NCBI RefSeq assembly: GCF_900101955.1
Contig: NZ_FNAQ01000004.1
Coordinates: forward strand, 62,001 to 126,000
DNA: 64,000 nucleotides
Direction of reading: 5' to 3'
DNA from: Desulfuromonas thiophila
Lineage (GTDB): Bacteria; Desulfobacterota; Desulfuromonadia; Desulfuromonadales; Desulfuromonadaceae
A model generated the notes under the pieces. The model was not told the origin of the DNA, did not search any database, and saw only the letters and a program-made list of their open reading frames with translations. Below are positions 28,131 through 37,619 of this stretch, piece after piece. The position numbers were made by a program, and so were the translations under genes. Every line of letters begins with the position of its first letter. Position 1 is the stretch's first letter.

Positions 28131-30413
28131 ATGGCCAAGAAACGCGAAGCACTGGACTACCACAGCAGCGGCCGCAAGGGCAAGATCGAGGTTGTGCCGA
28201 CCAAGCCCTGCGACACCAGCCGTGACCTGGCACTGGCCTACAGTCCGGGCGTGGCAGAACCCTGCCTTGAAATTGAAAAGAACCCGGAGGACGCCTACAA
28301 ATATACCACCAAAGGCAATCTGGTGGCGGTGGTCTCCAACGGCACCGCGGTTCTGGGTCTGGGAGACATCGGCGCCCTGGCCGGAAAACCGGTGATGGAA
28401 GGCAAGGGCATTCTGTTCAAACGGTTTGCCGATGTGGACGTATTCGACATCGAGCTCGATACCCACGACCCGGACGAGATCATCCGCACCGTCAAACTGC
28501 TTGAGCCCACCTTCGGCGGCATCAATCTGGAAGACATCAAGGCGCCGGAATGCTTCTATATTGAAGAAAAGCTCAAGGAGATCATGAACATTCCGGTGTT
28601 CCACGACGATCAGCACGGCACCGCGATCATTGCCAACGCTGGTCTGATCAATGCGCTGGAGCTGATCGGCAAGCCCATTGGAGAGGTGCGCATTGTCGTC
28701 AACGGCGCCGGCGCCGCCGGCATCGCCTGCGCCCAGATGGCCCTGACCCTGGGCGCCCGCCTGGAAAACATGGTGCTGTGCGACAGCAAGGGTGCCATTT
28801 ACAAGGGCCGCACCGAAGGCATGAATCCCTACAAGGAACGCCTGGCAACGGAGAGACCCGTGCGCACGCTGGCCGACGCCATGGTCGACGCCGATGTCTT
28901 CTTCGGCGTCTCGGCCAAGGATGCCGTCACGCCGGAGATGGTCGCCAGCATGGCGCCCAATCCCATCATCTTCGCCATGGCCAACCCCGACCCGGAGATT
29001 CTGCCGAGCGAAGCCCAGAAGGTGCGCAGCGATGTCATCATCGGCACCGGCCGCAGTGACTTTCCCAACCAGGTCAACAATGTGCTGTGCTTCCCGTTCC
29101 TGTTCCGCGGCGCTCTCGACACCCATGCCACCGCCATCAATGACGAAATGAAGATGGCGGCCGTCAAGGCGCTGGCCAATCTGGCCAAAGAGGACGTGCC
29201 CGATTCGGTGGTCAAGGCCTATGGCGATACCAAGTTCACCTTTGGCCGCGACTACCTGATTCCCAAGCCCTTTGACCCGCGCGTGCTGCTGCGTGTCGCA
29301 CCGGCGGTGGCCAAGGCCGCCATCGACAGCGGTGTCGCCCGCCGCAGCATCGAGAACATGGACCGCTACGTCGAAGCCCTCGAAGCCCTGCAGGGCCGCT
29401 CGAAGGAAATCATGCGCACCCTGATCAACAAGGCCAAATCCTGCCGCAAGCGCGTGGTGTTCCCCGAGGGCGACAACGAAAAAATTCTGCGCGCGGCACA
29501 GATTCTGGTCGACGAGAAAATCGCCATTCCGATCCTGCTCGGACCGGAAAAAACCATCATCAATCGCATCAAGAGCCTCGGCCTTGATCTGCACGGTGTG
29601 CAGATCATTGACACCAAGGACAGCCCCAAGCACCGCCAGTACGCCCACGAGATGTTCCGCCTGCGCCAGCGCAAGGGCGTCACCCTGGCCGAGGCCAGCC
29701 GCACCATGTGCCGCGAACGCAACTATTATGGTGCCATGATGGTCCACATGGGCGATGCCGATGCCATGCTGTCGGGCATCAATGCCCACTATCCCGAAAC
29801 CATCCGGCCGGCGCTGGAGATCATCGGCAAGCAGGAAGAGGTCAGGGGTGTCCATGGTCTGTACATGCTGGTGTTCAAAAAGCAGGTCGTGTTCTGTGCC
29901 GATACCACCGTGACCATTGATCCAACAGCAGAGGAACTGGCCGAAACGGCCATTCTGGCCGCCCACAAGGCGCGCCACTTCAATGTTGAACCCCGCATTG
30001 CCATGCTGTCGTTTTCCAACTTCGGCAGCGCCAACCACCCCTTCACCCAGAAGGTGATCCGCGCCACCCGCCTGATCAAGGAAATGGCACCGGAACTGGT
30101 GGTAGATGGCGAAATGCAGGCCAACGTGGCCTTTGACCCGGACCTGACCGAACGTCAGTATCCCTTCTCCGCCATCAAGGGCGACGCCAACGTCCTGATC
30201 TTCCCTGACCTTAATTCAGGCAACATCGCCTACAAGCTGCTGGCCAAACTGGGCGGTGCCGAAGCGGTCGGACCCATCCTGATGGGCATCAAGCGGCCGG
30301 TCCATGTGCTGCAACGCGGTGATGACATCAACGATATCGTCAACATGGCGGCGGTGGCGGTGGTTGACGCCCAGCAGACCAACGAACACGAACTCAACAA
30401 CCACTGTTATTGA
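28131..30413 (+). CDS. maeB: NADP-dependent malic enzyme with C-terminal phosphotransacetylase domain
   Basis: A 760-residue multidomain malic enzyme converting malate to pyruvate, CO2 and NADPH. The malic domain (about 1-430) shows [30 protein letters not shown] and the cofactor loop [10 protein letters not shown]; the second half (from about 435, [13 protein letters not shown]) is a phosphate-acetyltransferase-like domain that in MaeB regulates rather than catalyses. Length is normal for MaeB. AAGGGTGG precedes the ATG, and a strong terminator closes the gene. Confidence 0.96.
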   Translation: MAKKREALDYHSSGRKGKIEVVPTKPCDTSRDLALAYSPGVAEPCLEIEKNPEDAYKYTTKGNLVAVVSNGTAVLGLGDIGALAGKPVMEGKGILFKRFADVDVFDIELDTHDPDEIIRTVKLLEPTFGGINLEDIKAPECFYIEEKLKEIMNIPVFHDDQHGTAIIANAGLINALELIGKPIGEVRIVVNGAGAAGIACAQMALTLGARLENMVLCDSKGAIYKGRTEGMNPYKERLATERPVRTLADAMVDADVFFGVSAKDAVTPEMVASMAPNPIIFAMANPDPEILPSEAQKVRSDVIIGTGRSDFPNQVNNVLCFPFLFRGALDTHATAINDEMKMAAVKALANLAKEDVPDSVVKAYGDTKFTFGRDYLIPKPFDPRVLLRVAPAVAKAAIDSGVARRSIENMDRYVEALEALQGRSKEIMRTLINKAKSCRKRVVFPEGDNEKILRAAQILVDEKIAIPILLGPEKTIINRIKSLGLDLHGVQIIDTKDSPKHRQYAHEMFRLRQRKGVTLAEASRTMCRERNYYGAMMVHMGDADAMLSGINAHYPETIRPALEIIGKQEEVRGVHGLYMLVFKKQVVFCADTTVTIDPTAEELAETAILAAHKARHFNVEPRIAMLSFSNFGSANHPFTQKVIRATRLIKEMAPELVVDGEMQANVAFDPDLTERQYPFSAIKGDANVLIFPDLNSGNIAYKLLAKLGGAEAVGPILMGIKRPVHVLQRGDDINDIVNMAAVAVVDAQQTNEHELNNHCY

Positions 30414-30446
30414 TCAATCCTGCCAGTCCCCTGGCACATCAACCCA

Positions 30447-30477
30447 AAAGGCCGGGAGAAACCTCCCGGCCTTTTTT
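30447..30477 (+). terminator. rho-independent terminator after maeB
   Basis: AAAGGCCGGGAG / CTCCCGGCCTTTTTT forms a nine to twelve base-pair GC-rich stem with a short A-rich loop and a U-run, starting 34 bases after the maeB stop. Confidence 0.9.
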
Positions 30478-30589
30478 GCGTCAGACCAACCTGCCTGCGG
30501 GCGGTCTGGCGCTTTGCAAGCCCGGTCAATCCTGTTACACTCGCGCCCAACCATTGCGCCACACCTTCAATTTCACAGGAGCGTCTCCC

Positions 30590-31984
30590 ATGCGTTATAA
30601 AAGTACCCGCGGACAGGTGCGCGATATCTCTTTCAAGCAAGCGGTTCTGATGGGGCTGGCCACCGATGGCGGTCTGCTGTTGCCGGAAAAGATTCCCGTC
30701 CTCAGTGTTGCGGAACTCGACAGTCTGGCCGGTCTGCGCTATCCCCAGCTGGCTTATGCCATCATCAGCCGCTTTGTTGGCGATGACATTCCGGCCGCCG
30801 ATCTGCGCCAGCTGATCGAACGTTCCTACGCCAGCTTCGACCACCCGGAGGTCACCCCGGTGGTCAAAAAAGACGGGTTATACATTCTCGAACTGTTCCA
30901 CGGTCCGACCCTGGCGTTCAAGGATGTTGCCCTGCAACTGCTTGGCAACCTGTTTGAATATCTGCTCAAGGAACGCGGCGAAAAGATGAACATCTTGGGC
31001 GCCACCTCGGGCGACACCGGCAGCGCCGCCATTGCCGGGGTGCGCGGCAAGGACAACATCAACATCTTCATCCTGCATCCTCATGGCCGGGTATCACCGA
31101 TCCAGGCGCTGCAGATGACCACCGTCACCGATCCGAACGTGTTCAATCTGGCCATTGATGGCACCTTCGACGACGGTCAGCGCATCGTCAAGGAAATCTT
31201 CAACGATCTCGCCTTCAAGCAGCGCTACGCCCTGGGTGCCATCAACTCCATCAACTGGGCACGGGTGCTGGCCCAGGTGGTCTATTATTTTTACGCCTGG
31301 AGCCGCATCGCCGCCCACCGCGACGATGCCAGCGTCGATTTTGCCGTGCCCACTGGCAATTTCGGTGATATTTTTGCCGGCTACATTGCCAGACGCATGG
31401 GCCTGCCCATCCATAAACTGGTACTGGCCACCAACGAAAACAACATTCTCTCGCGTTTCGTCGCCAGCGGCGACTACTCTGTCGGCCGGGTGGTGGAAAC
31501 CCTGTCGCCTTCCATGGACATCCAGATCGCCAGCAACTTCGAGCGCTATCTCTATTACCTGCTCGACGAGGATGCCGAGTTGCTACAACAGCAGATGGGC
31601 GAGTTTTCCGCCACGGGCCGGTTGCAGTTCACTACCGAACTGCTTGAACGGGTACGCGACGACTTCGCCACCCTGACCGTTGACACCGAGCAGACCCTGG
31701 CCACCATCCGTCAGTTTCACCGCCAAACCGGCTATGTGCTCGACCCCCATACCGCTGTCGGCGTCAAGGCCGGCAGCACCTTCCGCCAGGGCGAGCGGCC
31801 GATGATCTGCCTGGCCACGGCTCATCCGGCCAAGTTTGCCGATGCCGTCATCCGCGCCACCGGCAGCGCACCCGACCGGCCCGACAGTCTGTGTGAAATT
31901 GAAAACAAACCGCAACGCTGCCAGCGCATTGCCGCTGATACAACCGAAATCAAGGACTATCTGGCCAAGCACGCCCTGCAATAA
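30590..31984 (+). CDS. thrC: threonine synthase
   Basis: A 464-residue PLP enzyme converting O-phosphohomoserine to threonine. It has the long (E. coli/yeast-like) N-terminus M-R-Y-K-S-T-R-G and D-G-G-L-L-L-P, the PLP lysine in G-P-T-L-A-F-K-D-V-A-L-Q (about 110) and the phosphate-binding G-A-T-S-G-D-T-G-S-A (about 145). ATG 30590 gives this family start and follows AGGAG at eight bases; upstream in-frame codons run through the maeB terminator. It stands alone between two terminators. Confidence 0.97.
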   Translation: MRYKSTRGQVRDISFKQAVLMGLATDGGLLLPEKIPVLSVAELDSLAGLRYPQLAYAIISRFVGDDIPAADLRQLIERSYASFDHPEVTPVVKKDGLYILELFHGPTLAFKDVALQLLGNLFEYLLKERGEKMNILGATSGDTGSAAIAGVRGKDNINIFILHPHGRVSPIQALQMTTVTDPNVFNLAIDGTFDDGQRIVKEIFNDLAFKQRYALGAINSINWARVLAQVVYYFYAWSRIAAHRDDASVDFAVPTGNFGDIFAGYIARRMGLPIHKLVLATNENNILSRFVASGDYSVGRVVETLSPSMDIQIASNFERYLYYLLDEDAELLQQQMGEFSATGRLQFTTELLERVRDDFATLTVDTEQTLATIRQFHRQTGYVLDPHTAVGVKAGSTFRQGERPMICLATAHPAKFADAVIRATGSAPDRPDSLCEIENKPQRCQRIAADTTEIKDYLAKHALQ

Positions 31985-32029
31985 CCGGCGGCACCGTTAA
32001 CAGCGCCGCGCAAACGGCCACGGCCCGAC

Positions 32030-32077
32030 ACACAAAACCCCCGCCGATCGCTGATCGACGGGGGTTTTGTGTGTTTT
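32030..32077 (+). terminator. strong terminator after thrC, possibly bidirectional
   Basis: ACACAAAACCCCCG / CGGGGGTTTTGTGT pair across a GATC-containing inner hairpin, followed by TTTTT on the plus strand. It lies between the convergent ends of thrC and the cytochrome c peroxidase gene and may serve both. Confidence 0.85.
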
Positions 32078-32103
32078 TCAGCAACTAACGCTGAAGCAAG
32101 GGA

Positions 32104-33171
32104 TCAATGGGCCGCGGTCGGCAGCGCCGACAGATCGGGCCGCGGAGTGCTGGCGGTACTCGGCGGCAGCACCGGATGCAGCACCTCCGGCTGATCGCCA
32201 CTGAGTGCTTCGAGGAAGCGGGTAATCTTGACCGCCTGGGCCTCGCTCAGTTCAGCGCCCAGTTGGGAGCTGCCCATCACCGCAACGGCATCCTGCAGGC
32301 TCCAGACCTTGCCGCTGTGGAAGTAGGGCGCGGTCAGCGCGATGTTACGCAGGGCCGGTGAACGGAACACATACTCATCCTTGGAGGTGTTGGTAACCGC
32401 AAAACGTCCCTTGTCGCCCGGCGGCAACAGCTCGGCACCCGGCTGTTCCACCACGCCGAAGGGGAAGTAATCGGTACCACCAAGGTTGACACCGTCATGG
32501 CAACCAGCGCAGCCGGTATCGACAAACAGCTGCAGACCTTCTTTCTGCTCGGCGGTCAGCGCCTTGTCGTCACCCGCCATGAACCGGTCAAGGCCGTCAT
32601 TAGGCGTCAGCAACGTGGCCTCGAACAGTTCGATCGCCTTGGCCATATTTTCGAAATTAACCGGATCCTTTTCGCCGGGAAACGCCTTGGCAAACAGATC
32701 AACGTATTCGGGTATCGATTTAAGGGTTTTCTCAACCATTGCCGGCTTGTTGTTCATCTCCACCGACGCCTGCACCGGCCCCTTGGCCTGCTCCTTCAGG
32801 TCCGCCGCTCTGCCGTCCCAGAACTGGGCGGTATTGAACACGGCATTATAGGTGGTCGGCGCGTTACGCGGCCCCTTCTGCCAGCCGTGCCCCGTTGAGG
32901 TTTCCTGCAGATCGGCACCGGCCAGACCCACGTTGTGACAGGTCTGACAGCTGATCAGCTGGGAAGCCGACAACCGCGGCTCGAAATACAGCATGTGGCC
33001 AAGACGCAGCTTGTAATCGTTGTGAGGATTGGCCTTGATTTCCGCTGCCGTGGCCGGAATGGGCTTGAACAGGCCTTTGGCAGTGGCTCGCAGATCGGCA
33101 TCGCCGGCACTGGCCAGGGATGTCGACAGCAGACAGGCCGTCAAGACAAGCAATGATACGGGTTTTTTCAT
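32104..33171 (-). CDS. di-haem cytochrome c peroxidase (MacA/CcpA type)
   Basis: A 355-residue periplasmic protein. A signal peptide (MKKPVSLLVLTACLLSTSLASAG) is followed by two haem c sites, S-C-Q-T-C-H (about 74) and C-A-G-C-H-D (about 220), and the family regions L-G-x-x-L-Y-F-E-P-R-L-S-A and F-R-S-P-A-L-R-N-I-A-L-T-A-P-Y-F-H-S-G. It reduces hydrogen peroxide with electrons from small c-type cytochromes; in Geobacter the MacA homologue is also implicated in metal-reduction electron flow. ATG 33171 has an excellent AGGAGGG site. A Fur-box-like sequence overlaps the promoter (separate entry). Confidence 0.93.
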   Translation of the reverse strand: MKKPVSLLVLTACLLSTSLASAGDADLRATAKGLFKPIPATAAEIKANPHNDYKLRLGHMLYFEPRLSASQLISCQTCHNVGLAGADLQETSTGHGWQKGPRNAPTTYNAVFNTAQFWDGRAADLKEQAKGPVQASVEMNNKPAMVEKTLKSIPEYVDLFAKAFPGEKDPVNFENMAKAIELFEATLLTPNDGLDRFMAGDDKALTAEQKEGLQLFVDTGCAGCHDGVNLGGTDYFPFGVVEQPGAELLPPGDKGRFAVTNTSKDEYVFRSPALRNIALTAPYFHSGKVWSLQDAVAVMGSSQLGAELSEAQAVKITRFLEALSGDQPEVLHPVLPPSTASTPRPDLSALPTAAH

Positions 33172-33255
33172 GTTTCCCTCCTGTAAAAGAAATAAATGGC
33201 AACGCAACGTTGCCCCGGGTGATGACAGGACGCTGATAGCGGCTGAATGGAGGTC

Positions 33256-33305
33256 AATATAACCAATTTTGTCATCTATGCAAGACAAAAATGAAAACGA
33301 TTATC
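33256..33305 (-). promoter_or_regulatory. peroxidase promoter with Fur-box-like operator
   Basis: On the minus strand TTGCAT (33283-33278) and TATATT (33261-33256) are 16 bases apart. Immediately upstream, 33287-33305 matches the classic 19-bp Fur box (GATAATGATAATCATTATC) at 14 of 19 positions by eye. A repressor there would sit against the -35 element. A small hairpin (GGCAAC ... GTTGCC, 33198-33214) lies in the leader. Confidence 0.5.
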
Positions 33306-33433
33306 AAAGGCACTGTGCCGGCGCAGACAGACGCAACCAGAACGCTAATCGCCGGATAGCAGGCAGTCTAGCAGAGTCCTGCCAATTGTGAACCGCCGCA
33401 GGCCGAAAAACGCCGCGCCCCAGTATTGTCCGG

Positions 33434-34873
33434 TTAATCGGCCACAGCAGCTTTGGTGTGAGCAAAAGCCGCCAGCGCCTGCTGGCGTGAGGTTGCCAGA
33501 TCCACCAGTGGCAAGGGATAATGCTGCCCCAGCACCACACCGGCCTGACGCAGTACTGCTGGCGGAGCCTGCCAGGGGCAAAACAGATATTTCTGCGGCA
33601 GACGAGCCAGTTCCGGCAACCAGCGGCGCGTATAAGCACCATCGGCATCGAAACGCTGACCCTGGGCGACCGGATTAAAAATGCGAAAATAGGGCGCGGC
33701 ATCCAGCCCGCAACCAGCCACCCACTGCCAGTTGGCGCTATTGCAGGCAAGATCGGCATCGAGCAGGCAGTCGTGAAACCAGCGCTGCCCCAAGCGCCAA
33801 TGAAACAGAAGATTTTTTACCAGGAAGGAGGCCGTCACCATGCGCACCCGGTTATGCAGGGTACCGCTGTGCCAGAGTTGCCGCATGCCGGCATCAACCA
33901 ACGGATAGCCCGTTTGGCCCTGCTGCCAGCACCGCAGAGCAGCGGCGCTGCTGTCCGTCTGCCAGGGAAAGCGATCGAAGGCAGCGCGCAGATTGCGCCA
34001 GGGCAGCTGCGGCCAGAAGTGCAGCTGGGCGTAACAGAACTCGCGCCATACCAGCTGGCGCAGGAAGGCTGCGCCATCATCACAAGCCGGCAGAGCTGCC
34101 AGGGCGGCCCATATCTGGCGCGGACTGATTTCACCCCAACGCAAGGCTGCCGCCAGACCAGAGGTCTGCTCCCGAGCGGGCAGATCACGCCCGCTGGCAT
34201 AACCACTCAAACGCTGACAAAGGAACTGCTGTAGCCGTTGCCAGGCTGCGACTTCGCCAACCTGGGCCACCGAGCCAAAACCCTGATACCAGGCCACGCG
34301 CGGCAACAGTGCCAAAGCCGCCAATGCCTGCCCGCCGGCCGTTTGTGCGGTGGGAGGGCCGTACCAACGCAGGGTCACCGGCAGCGACAGAGGCGCTGGT
34401 AGCGGCCCAAGCGCCTGCAAATGACGATGAAAGGCGCTGAACACCTGATAGGCTGTGCCATCGGCTTTGCCCAGCTGGCTGGTCGGCCACAGGGTGGCCG
34501 CCTCACAGCATTCCACCCGCACGCCCTGTTGCTCCAGCCTCGCACGCACCTGGGCTTCCAAGGCCAGCTGGGCCGGCTCAAATGCACGATTCCACACCAC
34601 CAACCGGGCGCCTGTCTGCGCCGCCAGTTGCGGCAGCAGTTGTACTGTCGATCCCGCCAACAAACGCAACCGCCCCTCACAGCCACGCTGCAAAGCCGCC
34701 AGACTCTGGTGCAGCCACCAGCGACTGGCCGCGCCGGCACCTTGCTCGAACACCGCCTGATCCCAGATAAAAACCGGCAGCACGGCCCCAACCGCGGCGG
34801 CACGGCACAACGCCGGGTTGTCCGCTAGGCGCAGATCCTGACGAAACCAGTACAATACAGGGATTTCAGACAT
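33434..34873 (-). CDS. phrB: deoxyribodipyrimidine photolyase
   Basis: A 479-residue FAD enzyme repairing cyclobutane pyrimidine dimers in light. It starts M-S-E-I-P-V-L-Y-W-F-R-Q-D-L-R-L-A-D-N, the photolyase/cryptochrome antenna domain; the C-terminal FAD domain has R-M-V-T-A-S-F-L-V-K, W-x-x-G-x-R-W-F-H-D-C-L-L-D-A-D-L-A-C-N-S-A-N-W-Q-W and R-I-F-N-P-V-A-Q. This matches class I CPD photolyase of usual length. ATG 34873 follows AGGAGAG. It is downstream of a tRNA-Leu terminator and so probably has its own promoter in 34874-34940. Confidence 0.93.
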   Translation of the reverse strand: MSEIPVLYWFRQDLRLADNPALCRAAAVGAVLPVFIWDQAVFEQGAGAASRWWLHQSLAALQRGCEGRLRLLAGSTVQLLPQLAAQTGARLVVWNRAFEPAQLALEAQVRARLEQQGVRVECCEAATLWPTSQLGKADGTAYQVFSAFHRHLQALGPLPAPLSLPVTLRWYGPPTAQTAGGQALAALALLPRVAWYQGFGSVAQVGEVAAWQRLQQFLCQRLSGYASGRDLPAREQTSGLAAALRWGEISPRQIWAALAALPACDDGAAFLRQLVWREFCYAQLHFWPQLPWRNLRAAFDRFPWQTDSSAAALRCWQQGQTGYPLVDAGMRQLWHSGTLHNRVRMVTASFLVKNLLFHWRLGQRWFHDCLLDADLACNSANWQWVAGCGLDAAPYFRIFNPVAQGQRFDADGAYTRRWLPELARLPQKYLFCPWQAPPAVLRQAGVVLGQHYPLPLVDLATSRQQALAAFAHTKAAVAD

Positions 34874-34940
34874 CAGCCCTCTCCTGTCATCAGCCATGCG
34901 CAGCCCTGCCAGCATTCACCGACAGACAGCACCCCAAACG

Positions 34941-34976
34941 AAAAAAAGCCCGATACAGAATATATCCGTACCGGGC
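34941..34976 (-). terminator. terminator of tRNA-Leu copy 1
   Basis: GCCCGGTACGGA / TCTGTATCGGGC (with two non-Watson-Crick positions) followed by seven Us on the minus strand, 13 bases after the tRNA 3' end. It is related in sequence to the terminator after tRNA-Leu copy 2. Confidence 0.85.
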
Positions 34977-34988
34977 ATCTTTTTTTTG

Positions 34989-35075
34989 TGGTGCCGAAGG
35001 GGAGACTCGAACTCCCACGGCCCTACGGCCACTAGACCCTGAACCTAGCGTGTCTACCAATTCCACCACTTCGGC
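34989..35075 (-). tRNA. tRNA-Leu(CAG), copy 1
   Basis: The 87-base sequence folds as a class II tRNA: acceptor GCCGAAG / CTTCGGC, D-arm with GGTAG, anticodon loop TTCAGGG (anticodon CAG), a long variable arm (GTGGCCGTAGGGCCGT region), T-arm GTTCGAGTC and encoded CCA. It is identical base for base to the gene at 37481-37567. Confidence 0.97.
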
Positions 35076-35089
35076 GTGAAGTGAGTGGG

Positions 35090-35118
35090 GTTATAACAGA
35101 GCACGAACAAGGATGCAA
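35090..35118 (-). promoter_or_regulatory. promoter of tRNA-Leu copy 1
   Basis: TTGCAT (35118-35113) and TATAAC (35095-35090) with 17-base spacing, ending 14 bases before the tRNA 5' end. It overlaps the region just downstream of the antiporter gene stop. Confidence 0.75.
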
Positions 35119-35144
35119 AGGAAAAAACCGCTTGGCCGTTTTTT

Positions 35145-37157
35145 TCACTGCAGCGCCACGGCCGCTTCCATGCGGCCACCATAAAGGCAGTGCGCCGCCT
35201 GGCCCTGCACCAGATCGCTGAACAGTTTCCGCTGCTCGGCATTGCCAATGGCGGCCACCAGATCATCGGCGGCAAAGATAAAATCGGCTGACGGATTTGG
35301 CACAAAATGGCCCTGGCGAATAACCCCGACCACCGACACCCCGGTGCAGCGGCGCAACTCCAGCTGGCGCAGACTCTGGCCCAGCAGCGGCGTGGCGGCC
35401 GGCAGCCGCTCCCAGCTCAGTTCCAGCAAATCCTTGGCCTGTTTGAGCTGGCGGATCTCCTGATAGCCATCACCGACCTCGGAAAGCGGATGGTAGAGTT
35501 CACGTCGTATGCTGTCGGTATAGCGCTGAATCACCGGGATCGGTATCTGCAGATGCAGCAGGGCCTGACGGGCGATTTCCAGCCCTGCTTCGAGTTCGGG
35601 CAGAATCACCATGTAAACACCCTCTTCATACAGAGCACTCATGGCTTCCTCGCCGTCGGAACGAGCAACTATCTGCAATTCGGGGTGAAAACGGCGGACA
35701 TGACGCACAATGGCCTGTGCCGCCAAGACCACCGGCATGGTCACCAGCAATTGCTGAGCATGCTCAATGCGGGCCGCCTCCAGTACCAGATCCTTGCTGG
35801 CATCGCCATAAATGGTCGGGAAACCGGCATTGCGACACTGCTCAAAATGGCGATGATTAACCTCAATGATAACAAAGGGCACATCAAGCTGCTTAAGCAC
35901 GCGAGCGATGTGGCGCCCTACCCGACCGCCGCCGGCAATAACCACATGATCCTGCAGGCCCTCGCGCGGCAGGTTGATGGATTCAAGGCTTTCATGACGA
36001 AACAGCTTCTGCCGTAGGGCATAAAGCGGCGCGGTAAAACCCGACAACAGCGGGGTCAGCACCATACTGATAATGGTGGCCGACAGCACGAAGGCATAAT
36101 GCTCCTGTCCCAGCGCACCACTGCCATACCCTACCTGAGCCAGCAGAAAAGAAAATTCACCGATCTGGAACATGCCCAACCCCAGGGCCAGAGGCACCAC
36201 GTTGCCATAGCCGAACAGCCGTGCCAGACTGGCCATGATGATACCCTTGCCCAGTCCCACCAGCAGCACCAAGGCCAGCACCTCCAGCCAGTGTTCCAGC
36301 AGAAACAGCGGATTGAGCAACATGCCAACAGAGGTGAAAAACAACAGGCCGAACAGGTCGCGCAGCGGGATGATGTCACTGAGTGCCTGATGGCCATAAT
36401 CCGATTCACTCAGAACAATGCCGGCGACAAAGGCGCCAAAAGAAAACGACAGACCCGCCAGATAGGTGGCATAGCCAATTCCCAGACCAATAGCGGTGAT
36501 CGACAGCAGAAACAACTCGCGGGTGTTGCAACGGGCAATGGCCGCCAGCAGTCTGGGCAGCCAGCGGGTTCCCAGCAACAGCATGACCGCGAGAAACACC
36601 CCCGACTTGATGGTCGCCAGCCCCAGCACCGGCAGGCCGGCGGCCGGATCACTCAACTGCGGCAGCAGAATCATCAGTGGTACCACCGCCAGATCCTGCA
36701 CCAGCAGAATGCCAATCATCACCCGACTCGACAGGGTGCCCATCACCCCCTGGTTCATCAGAGTCTTGAGAATGACCATGGTGCTCGACAGGGAAATCAG
36801 TCCCCCCAGCCATAAAGCCGGAATGGTGTCCCAGCCCAGCCAGCGCCCCACCAGATAGCCATAGCCCATGGTCAATAGAATCTGCAGCGGTGTACCGATC
36901 AAGGCAATGGCGCGCACCGGCCGCAATTCCTTGAGGGAGAATTCCAGCCCCAGGGCAAACAGCAACAGAGCCACGCCTATCTCCGCCAATTTCTCAATTT
37001 CATGCACATCGGTCACCGTCACGCCGCTGGTAAAGGGACCAACCAGCACCCCGGCCAGAATGTAACCGAGCATCAGGGGCTGACGCAGCTTCTGCGCCAG
37101 CAGGGCCCCAAACAGGGCAGCGACAATGATGATGACCAGATCCGCGGCGATTCCCAT
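35145..37157 (-). CDS. CPA2 (KefB/YbaL-type) monovalent cation:proton antiporter with RCK domains
   Basis: A 670-residue inner-membrane transporter. About twelve helices fill residues 1-380 (opening [22 protein letters not shown], then [12 protein letters not shown]), followed by an RCK-N (KTN) domain at about 405-525 with the nucleotide loop [13 protein letters not shown] and acidic V-I-I-E-V-N, and an RCK-C/TrkA-C domain at about 555-640. It should exchange K+ or Na+ for protons under nucleotide control. ATG 37157 is likely but its ribosome site is distant; GTG 37220 is an alternative adding 21 residues. The gene is bracketed by identical tRNA-Leu genes. Confidence 0.9.
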   Translation of the reverse strand: MGIAADLVIIIVAALFGALLAQKLRQPLMLGYILAGVLVGPFTSGVTVTDVHEIEKLAEIGVALLLFALGLEFSLKELRPVRAIALIGTPLQILLTMGYGYLVGRWLGWDTIPALWLGGLISLSSTMVILKTLMNQGVMGTLSSRVMIGILLVQDLAVVPLMILLPQLSDPAAGLPVLGLATIKSGVFLAVMLLLGTRWLPRLLAAIARCNTRELFLLSITAIGLGIGYATYLAGLSFSFGAFVAGIVLSESDYGHQALSDIIPLRDLFGLLFFTSVGMLLNPLFLLEHWLEVLALVLLVGLGKGIIMASLARLFGYGNVVPLALGLGMFQIGEFSFLLAQVGYGSGALGQEHYAFVLSATIISMVLTPLLSGFTAPLYALRQKLFRHESLESINLPREGLQDHVVIAGGGRVGRHIARVLKQLDVPFVIIEVNHRHFEQCRNAGFPTIYGDASKDLVLEAARIEHAQQLLVTMPVVLAAQAIVRHVRRFHPELQIVARSDGEEAMSALYEEGVYMVILPELEAGLEIARQALLHLQIPIPVIQRYTDSIRRELYHPLSEVGDGYQEIRQLKQAKDLLELSWERLPAATPLLGQSLRQLELRRCTGVSVVGVIRQGHFVPNPSADFIFAADDLVAAIGNAEQRKLFSDLVQGQAAHCLYGGRMEAAVALQ

Positions 37158-37428
37158 ACGCGTTTTTCGCTTTCCCGGATAAAAACCAAATGGCAGCAGA
37201 AGAGCGTTGCAGGCTTTCACAAAGCCTTCATTCTAGCGAAAAACCGGCACCGAATACAGCCCTACCCGTCTGGCGACCACACATTCTGCCGTCCCCAACG
37301 GGGCAGGCGCGAACTGCGCCCTGAGGGAGAAAACCCTTCCAGGGGTGGTTTATCCAACTCGGCAGCACACTACGGATTCGTGACAATCGGGGAAGACTGC
37401 GCAATGGGCGCGGTCGTCCCGTTGGTCC

Positions 37429-37467
37429 AAAAAAGAAAACCCGGCACAGAAGCGAATCTGTACCGGG
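37429..37467 (-). terminator. terminator of tRNA-Leu copy 2
   Basis: CCCGGTACAGA / TCTGTGCCGGG on the minus strand, followed by TTTTCTTTTTT. It resembles the terminator of copy 1, showing that the duplicated unit included the terminator. Positions 37158-37428 between it and the antiporter start hold no gene I can support. Confidence 0.85.
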
Positions 37468-37480
37468 TACGTTTTCTTTG

Positions 37481-37567
37481 TGGTGCCGAAGGGGAGACTC
37501 GAACTCCCACGGCCCTACGGCCACTAGACCCTGAACCTAGCGTGTCTACCAATTCCACCACTTCGGC
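37481..37567 (-). tRNA. tRNA-Leu(CAG), copy 2
   Basis: Identical over 87 bases to the tRNA at 34989-35075, with the same CAG anticodon, long variable arm and encoded CCA. The upstream 20-odd bases (GTGAAG-GAG-GG..TTATAAC) are also alike, so the duplicated unit extends through the -10 region. Confidence 0.97.
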
Positions 37568-37581
37568 GTGAAGCGAGAGGT

Positions 37582-37610
37582 TTTATAACAAAGCCTCCTC
37601 GACATTGCAA
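37582..37610 (-). promoter_or_regulatory. promoter of tRNA-Leu copy 2
   Basis: TTGCAA (37610-37605) and TATAAA (37587-37582) with 17-base spacing, starting nine bases after the RqcH gene stop. The arrangement mirrors the promoter of copy 1. Confidence 0.75.
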
Positions 37611-37619
37611 CCAAAAAAA

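Noticed and set aside
28008-30038. 676-codon frame on the minus strand opposite maeB
   Set aside because: Composition is typical of an antisense shadow (Gly/His/Gln-rich) and the plus strand encodes a complete malic enzyme.
34989-37567. The paired tRNA-Leu genes as attachment sites of an integrated element
   Set aside because: Both copies are full length with promoter and terminator, no integrase is present and the interval holds only one antiporter gene; duplication is the better explanation.
37228-37571. Short frames overlapping the tRNA-Leu gene at 37.5 kb and its counterpart at 35.0 kb
   Set aside because: They are translations of the tRNA sequence and its flanks, a common annotation artefact.
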